Source: CAIYOL01 sp964494805
Lineage (GTDB): Bacteria > Planctomycetota > Phycisphaerae > Sedimentisphaerales > Anaerobacaceae
DNA: 64,000 bases
Reading direction: 5' to 3'
Assembly: GCA_964494805.1 (NCBI GenBank)
Contig: CAZBST010000012.1
Span: 13,213 to 77,212 of the forward strand
Shown here: positions 61,701-64,000 of the stretch, one piece after another
How the letters are laid out: each line of letters starts with the position of its first letter
Numbering within the stretch: the first letter of the stretch is position 1
Notes under the pieces: model-generated
What the model saw: the letters and a program-made list of their open reading frames with translations, nothing else
Told to the model about the DNA's origin: nothing
Database searches by the model: none
Made by a program: the position numbers and the translations under genes

Positions 61701-64000
61701 TGAAGGTGATATGGTTATTGAGGCAGCTACCTGCGGTAATACGGGCACATATACATTAAACAACGGCTTTACACAGGGGACTCACCAATCTTCCGAATCG
61801 TCTACCGGTGTAACCGGTTATAAATCAGCAACGGGGGCATCTGAAACACCCAGTGCATCACACACTAACGTTAATCGGCAAGTGATTATCGGTTTAGTAG
61901 TTAAAGGAGGAACACCTCCTGATACGAATACTGCTACTAATCCGACCCCGGCTAACGGGGCAAGTAATATTTCCGTGTCCACCAGTTTATCATGGAATGC
62001 TCCTACGGCATATACGCCGACCAGCTATGATATATACTTCGGAACCGATACTACTGCGCACAATAATCCGATGCAGACGGTTTATACAGAAAGTTACGAC
62101 CCGCCGGGTGACCTTTTAGAAGGGACAACATATTACTGGGCAGTTGATTCGAGCGATGCCGGGACAATGTATCCGGGGGACGACTGGAGTTTTACGACTT
62201 ATGAACCAATCCAGATTGGGGACCTCGTGGCGGATTATATAGTAAGCCAAGCACTTTCAACCTATTATGCATCCGCTTGTTCTTACTACGGGGCACTTGT
62301 ATATTCTGAAGTAGTAGGAGATAACGATCTTAAAAATAGCGTAATTGCAGCTTTTCCCTCCACTTATTACACAGGCGCAACAATGCCGCCGGAAGGCAGC
62401 GTAGATGAAAACATATATGGGATACTTCCTTTTGAGCTATATCGCCAGACTGGCGATGCTAACTATCTTACATCGGCGCTATATTTGGCCGATGCGGAAT
62501 TTGCGAATCCGCGTTCCGATGGTTTGAGCGAATACTCACGATTCTGGGTAGATGATATATATATGATTGGCTCACTCCAGGCCCAAGCCTATAAGGCCAC
62601 GGGAGATCCCGATTACGCCGACCGTGCGGTTACCCAGCTTTTAGGTTATATGGGAGAAGTAGAGCAACTGCAACAGTCTAACGGTCTTTTCCACCATACA
62701 TTGGATGCCCCATTTTTCTGGGGACGAGGTAATGGGTGGGCGGCAGCTGGGATGACGGAGGTCCTGTTGGCTATCCCGGAAGACGACCCGAACCGTCCGT
62801 TGCTGCTTACCAAATATCAGAATATGATGGCCGGCTTAGTGACCTACCAAGATGCAAGCGGGATGTGGTATCAATTGCTTGATATGGGCAGCGATCCCGA
62901 TAACTGGCTGGAATCATCATGTACAGGTATGTTCGTCTTTGCACTGGCAACCGGAGTAAAACAAGGGTGGCTTACTGAAGTGCCTTATAAACAGGCCGCC
63001 CTGGATGGTTGGGCAGCTCTGGCGGATTATGTGGACGAACAGGGTCGTGTTAAAGAAGTCTGCACAGGAACCGGTGCAGGCAGTACAACGCAGTATTATT
63101 TTGACCGGTCGAGAGAAGTTGGTAATCCTCATGGTCAAGCGGCGGTTATCTGGGCAGCTACAGCGATAGAGCTTTTGTCAGGTGACATAACGCCTCCTGC
63201 CGTACCGACGGGCCTGTCAGCGACAGCAGGCGATAATACCGTCTCACTTGACTGGAACGATAATAACGAACCTGACTTAGACGGCTATAATGTATATCGT
63301 TCGACAACCTCAGGCAGCGGCTACAGTCAGATAAACGGCTCGCTCTTAAGCAGTTCGGATTATACCGACAACAGTGTTAGCAATGACATAACTTATTACT
63401 ATGTTGTTACAGCGGTAGATACTAATTCAAACGAGTCTGGATATTCAAATGAAGATTCTGCTACGCCCACAGGCGCTCCTGATACGACACCTCCGACACC
63501 TGACCCGCTTGTCTGGTCAACATTGCCGACGGCAACAGGACAGACCACAATCACAATGACTGCAACGACCGCCACCGATGCCGACAGTCCGCCAGTGCAG
63601 TACTACTTCGAATGCACAAATGACGGTACAAAGAGCAGCGGTTGGCAATCAGGCACGACATATCTTGCTTCCGGCCTTGACGCGGGCACTTTATATTCGT
63701 TCAGGGTCAAGGCACGCGATAGTGCTGCTGCCTTGAATGAGACGGACTGGTCGAGCACAGAATCTGCGACAACCGAATCGCCGGACACTACGCCGCCGAC
63801 ACCGAACCCGATGACTTGGGATTCGGTACCAGCAGCAACAGGACAGACCACAATCACGATGACTGCAACGACTGCTACTGATAGTGATAGTCCGCCTGTG
63901 CAGTATTATTTCGAATGCACCACCGACGGCAGCAAAAGCAGCGGTTGGCAATCAGGCACGACATATCTTGCTTCCGGCCTTGACGCGGGCACTTTATATT
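55708..64000 (+). CDS. Giant secreted multidomain carbohydrate-active enzyme (GDSL esterase, BNR_4, FN3 arrays, GH105), 3' end outside window
   Basis: The frame is open from ATG 55708 (GGAG 8 nt before) to the window end, at least 2764 codons. A Sec signal peptide ends near residue 28 (ASA). Order: GDSL/SGNH esterase of XynE-like type (30-410; S214 in GDSIT, GTND 288-291, D388 and H391 in DFLH); BNR_4 domain (about 415-857; GGWCWYQD at 431-438); a carbohydrate-binding-like domain (860-1045); three FN3-like repeats (1050-1344); unnamed domain A (1350-1556); three FN3-like repeats (1562-1863); unnamed domain B (1869-2066); an Ig/FN3-like domain (2072-2168); GH105 unsaturated glycuronyl hydrolase (2170-2493; D2282/D2283, WGRGNGW from 2338, ESSC from 2402); FN3 (2495-2590); further repeats. 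It probably deacylates and cleaves pectin- or ulvan-like glycans outside the cytoplasm. Confidence 0.95.
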   Translation, partial: MRILKESSIAGFVLLVLSVCCVSNIASAEECWIGTWASGQQLVESQNNPASPGLANNTLRQIVHATLGGSRIRVQFSNKYSSGATTINSAHIAVSNSGIPINSSIDTATDTALTFGGSPSVTIPAGEEIYSDAVDFTVAPLSNLTVSIYFGSDASSTSVTGHPGSRTAYYLKTGNTVSDAEMESGYKTEHWYILSGIDVLLDDSYGCVVALGDSITDGRGCDPNYNNRWPDDFATRLHANPDTIKVGVINQGIGGNGLYGGLGPAALDRFDHDVLEQPGVKWVIIFEGTNDIGSSGRSASDIITAYQEFITKAHNASLLIYGATITPFKGSSYYSTAHEAVRDAVNDWIRTSGEFDAVIDFDAAVWDPADHDYLNPAYRVYPPGDQNDFLHFNGAGFQAMADAIDLALFEQQQQEGADVVAGNMMLINDNGGWCWYQDEKIVYDPVGRNVLTSTAAEGNGFGGVSGSRTNDVDATTFNIDTGKRTRSLMRDGGGDDHNMGAFWIRPDGRYLHLYCPHYTNQTTFYRLATNPNDGSAWGSEQSYNWLTIPGSPDSDSMTSSYTNIIYLTGEGTGNGRLYNVHRIFERTPCIAYSDDWGQNWTYMGRLNGITGTTTYSNFYHKFVGNGVDRIDFIGCEQHPRNYTNSIYHGYIKGGKSYNSFGDEIDTINDQDAPSVQAFTPVWLTGPVAEGEYHTGWTNELELDKNGYPVCLFQTRYGLDPYGGDPGAADHRFFYGRFDGSAPEPNWTVTELCKMGTGLHTPEEDYLGIGCIHPNDANLIYVSTPFDPRDDSPLAHHEIFKGVTYDKGLTWNWTQITINSTEDNIRPAIPKWNANNTAVFWTRGAYPGQEDYDFVVVGMVEEQDMTLGLTSYIDAGPSNTTNADGSAFSPTGPSGSAGAADGEWHEYTGYGNGGSCFTAGDGGTENVPTIKTTVTGLSDGTYDVFAYFWCDPDADWGIRGGFTSAESDMLCFSKQSSQFAEASQFSGSVTVTGSGVQLYRVYIGRKEVSGGGSIVVYLDNYDSSYTGNKPARTTYDGIGVASVNYEEDLTPPEPSIMTWATVPTATGPMTITMTATAATHTSPPVQYYFECTTDGNFSSGWQTDPTYVASGLSPSTLYSFRVKARDSSPALNETDWSSTESATTNPPDTTPPTPNPMTWDSVPAATGQTTITMTAATAADSDSPPVQYYFECTTDGSKSSGWQSGTTYLASGLDAGTLYSFRVKARDSAAALNETDWSSTESVTTDQPDTTPPTPDPSWASSPTATGPYSITMTSTTSTDAESPPVYYYFECTNYGDANSDWQLSETYVATGLTPNTQYTFRVKARDNYVPANETGWSSTESATTQPPPTDIEILGSWVSGTSHTKESGSNRALIVIAHAEGSFWRTPTLSTVTYGGQTMTKITDIVQSSGWQTRAYVGAFILDEAGVSAATSSTISASWSGSPTSTSITSVFLGGVDQEDLVGAYATAGVSNSSTLSTSALSTSSGDMVIEGATCTETGTYTANNGFTEGIDLSVSGFDGMGGHKSATGASETPSVTHSTSTNRQALLGFVVQAATGGGPTDTTPPSPDPLVWATLPTATGQTTIAMTATTATDAQSPPVQYYFECTNDGTKSSNWQSSSSYTATGLTPDTQYSFRVRARDSAATPNITGWSSTQSATTEPPTPDTTPPTPDPMTWASVPAATGQTTIAMTATTATDADSPPVQYYFECTNDGTKSSDWQSSSSYTATGLTPDTQYSFRAQARDSATTPNVTGWSSTQSATTNAPDTTPPTPDPMTWLTEPAATGPSTITMTATVAADADSPPVEYYFECTNDGTKTSGWQSGTTYVASGLTPSTLYSFRVKARDSAATQNETSYSSTESVTTEAAPIDVEILGSWTTGTSHTKESGVSRALVFIAHGEMDGTMNLTAVTYGGQAMTKVVDRNYTATIEAYAAAFILDEAGVAAASSSTFSLTWSTTPTEIKYASVFLQNVNQATLLGASDSGGGTSNPVTTSALVTSEGDMVIEAATCGNTGTYTLNNGFTQGTHQSSESSTGVTGYKSATGASETPSASHTNVNRQVIIGLVVKGGTPPDTNTATNPTPANGASNISVSTSLSWNAPTAYTPTSYDIYFGTDTTAHNNPMQTVYTESYDPPGDLLEGTTYYWAVDSSDAGTMYPGDDWSFTTYEPIQIGDLVADYIVSQALSTYYASACSYYGALVYSEVVGDNDLKNSVIAAFPSTYYTGATMPPEGSVDENIYGILPFELYRQTGDANYLTSALYLADAEFANPRSDGLSEYSRFWVDDIYMIGSLQAQAYKATGDPDYADRAVTQLLGYMGEVEQLQQSNGLFHHTLDAPFFWGRGNGWAAAGMTEVLLAIPEDDPNRPLLLTKYQNMMAGLVTYQDASGMWYQLLDMGSDPDNWLESSCTGMFVFALATGVKQGWLTEVPYKQAALDGWAALADYVDEQGRVKEVCTGTGAGSTTQYYFDRSREVGNPHGQAAVIWAATAIELLSGDITPPAVPTGLSATAGDNTVSLDWNDNNEPDLDGYNVYRSTTSGSGYSQINGSLLSSSDYTDNSVSNDITYYYVVTAVDTNSNESGYSNEDSATPTGAPDTTPPTPDPLVWSTLPTATGQTTITMTATTATDADSPPVQYYFECTNDGTKSSGWQSGTTYLASGLDAGTLYSFRVKARDSAAALNETDWSSTESATTESPDTTPPTPNPMTWDSVPAATGQTTITMTATTATDSDSPPVQYYFECTTDGSKSSGWQSGTTYLASGLDAGTLY
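58855..59739 (+). repeat. FN3-like repeat array 1 (three units)
   Basis: Three in-frame units of about 95-100 residues each begin near 58855, 59146 and 59449. They share the core YYFECT, a D-G or Y-G turn, TYVASGL-like strand, YSFRVKARDS and WSSTESATT. They are fibronectin-type-III-like spacers between the carbohydrate-binding-like domain and unnamed domain A. Confidence 0.9.
59308..59431 (+). repeat. 124 bp exact repeat, copy 1
   Basis: This stretch inside the second FN3-like unit is identical by direct reading to 63643-63766, more than 4 kb downstream. A third copy starts at 63946 and runs off the window. Confidence 0.88.
59755..60375 (+). repeat. Unnamed extracellular domain, copy A
   Basis: About 205 residues starting DIEILGSW and GTSHTKESG, with RALIVIAHAE, VTYGGQTMTKI, AFILDEAGV, GDMVIEGATC, HKSATGASETPSVTHS and ending LLGFVVQA. 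A second copy lies at 61312-61905 in the same protein. I know of no named family for it; beta-rich, no catalytic motif seen. Confidence 0.8.
60391..61296 (+). repeat. FN3-like repeat array 2 (three units)
   Basis: Units begin at 60391, 60700 and 61003, each with DTTPPTPDP, a TMTATTATD-like strand, QYYFECTNDGT and a YSFRV segment. The first two units are nearly identical over about 80 bp (60531-60612 and 60834-60924 regions), showing recent duplication or conversion. Confidence 0.9.
61312..61905 (+). repeat. Unnamed extracellular domain, copy B
   Basis: About 198 residues starting DVEILGSW and GTSHTKESG, then RALVFIAHGE, VTYGGQAMTKV, AFILDEAGVAAASSST, GDMVIEAATC, HTNVNRQVIIGLVV. Same order as copy A but diverged, so the duplication is older than that of the FN3-like units. 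Confidence 0.8.
63481..64000 (+). repeat. FN3-like repeat array 3 (at least two units, cut by window end)
   Basis: Units begin near 63481 and 63784 and match array 1 closely at the nucleotide level. The array continues beyond the window, so the number of units is unknown. Confidence 0.88.
63643..63766 (+). repeat. 124 bp exact repeat, copy 2
   Basis: Identical to 59308-59431. A further copy begins at 63946 and is identical for the 55 bases visible before the window ends. Confidence 0.88.

Noticed and set aside
58431..63951. Several short minus-strand open frames with repeated sequences (for example at 59086-59313, 60570-60794, 63603-63857)
   Set aside because: They are antisense shadows of the FN3-like repeats; their similarity to one another simply mirrors the sense-strand repeats, and they lack ribosome sites and family features.
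58855..64000. Repeats as a possible CRISPR array
   Set aside because: The units are about 290 bp, in frame, and translate into a conserved beta-domain; there are no short repeats with unique spacers.
1..64000. tRNA, rRNA, transposase or integrase genes
   Set aside because: No such feature was recognised on either strand; the only candidate for a gene remnant is the unnamed short frame at 55467-55613.

Overview
The window is an almost gap-free cell-surface polysaccharide biosynthesis locus of about 55 kb, followed by the first 8.3 kb of one very large secreted carbohydrate-active enzyme gene. GC content is moderate by eye, genes often overlap at ATGA or GTGA, and GTG and TTG starts are common. 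The extracellular protein is packed with fibronectin-like repeats, and four radical SAM enzymes suggest an anaerobic or oxygen-limited life. Together these fit a Planctomycetota bacterium of the Phycisphaerae (Sedimentisphaerales-like) type. That placement is inference from gene style; there is no rRNA or other marker in the window.

Layout. (1) 1-3741, plus strand: the 3' part of an MsbA-type ABC exporter, an LhgO-type FAD oxidase and a methyltransferase. (2) 3770-7790, minus strand: rmlA-rmlC-rmlD-rmlB (dTDP-L-rhamnose) followed by a GT2 glycosyltransferase. (3) 7791-8096: a divergent promoter region with a good sigma70-like promoter on each strand. (4) 8097-52196, plus strand: 40 consecutive genes with no gap over 163 bp. 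They start with wzm/wzt (ABC-dependent polysaccharide export), then a pseudaminic-acid-type nonulosonate pathway (pseB, pseC, an aldo-keto reductase, an SDR, an SpsF-like cytidylyltransferase, a pseG-acetyltransferase fusion, pseI). A modification block follows (B12-type radical SAM, three SPASM-like radical SAM proteins, Gfo/Idh/MocA oxidoreductase, arabinose-5-phosphate isomerase, class III aminotransferase, methyltransferases, capsule-synthesis-like transferases). The rest is a long tract of glycosyltransferases and methyltransferases, including two double-domain glycosyltransferases. (5) 52212-55116, minus strand: a GT39/ArnT-like membrane glycosyltransferase and a WcaJ/WbaP-type initiating sugar-phosphate transferase. 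(6) 55117-55707: intergenic region with a promoter-like element resembling the one before wzm. (7) 55708 to beyond 64000, plus strand: an exported multidomain enzyme with GDSL/SGNH esterase, BNR_4, a carbohydrate-binding-like domain, FN3-like arrays, a duplicated unnamed domain and a GH105 domain.

Working model. The WcaJ-like enzyme loads the first sugar on a lipid carrier. The GT2 and GT4 enzymes extend it with rhamnose, a pseudaminic-acid derivative and other sugars. About ten methyltransferases and the radical SAM/aminotransferase block decorate sugars or chain ends. Wzm/Wzt, whose Wzt carries a C-terminal chain-binding domain, exports the finished glycan. No Wzx flippase or Wzy polymerase is visible. 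The giant enzyme at the right end looks catabolic (pectin- or rhamnogalacturonan-like substrates) and is probably a separate transcription unit.
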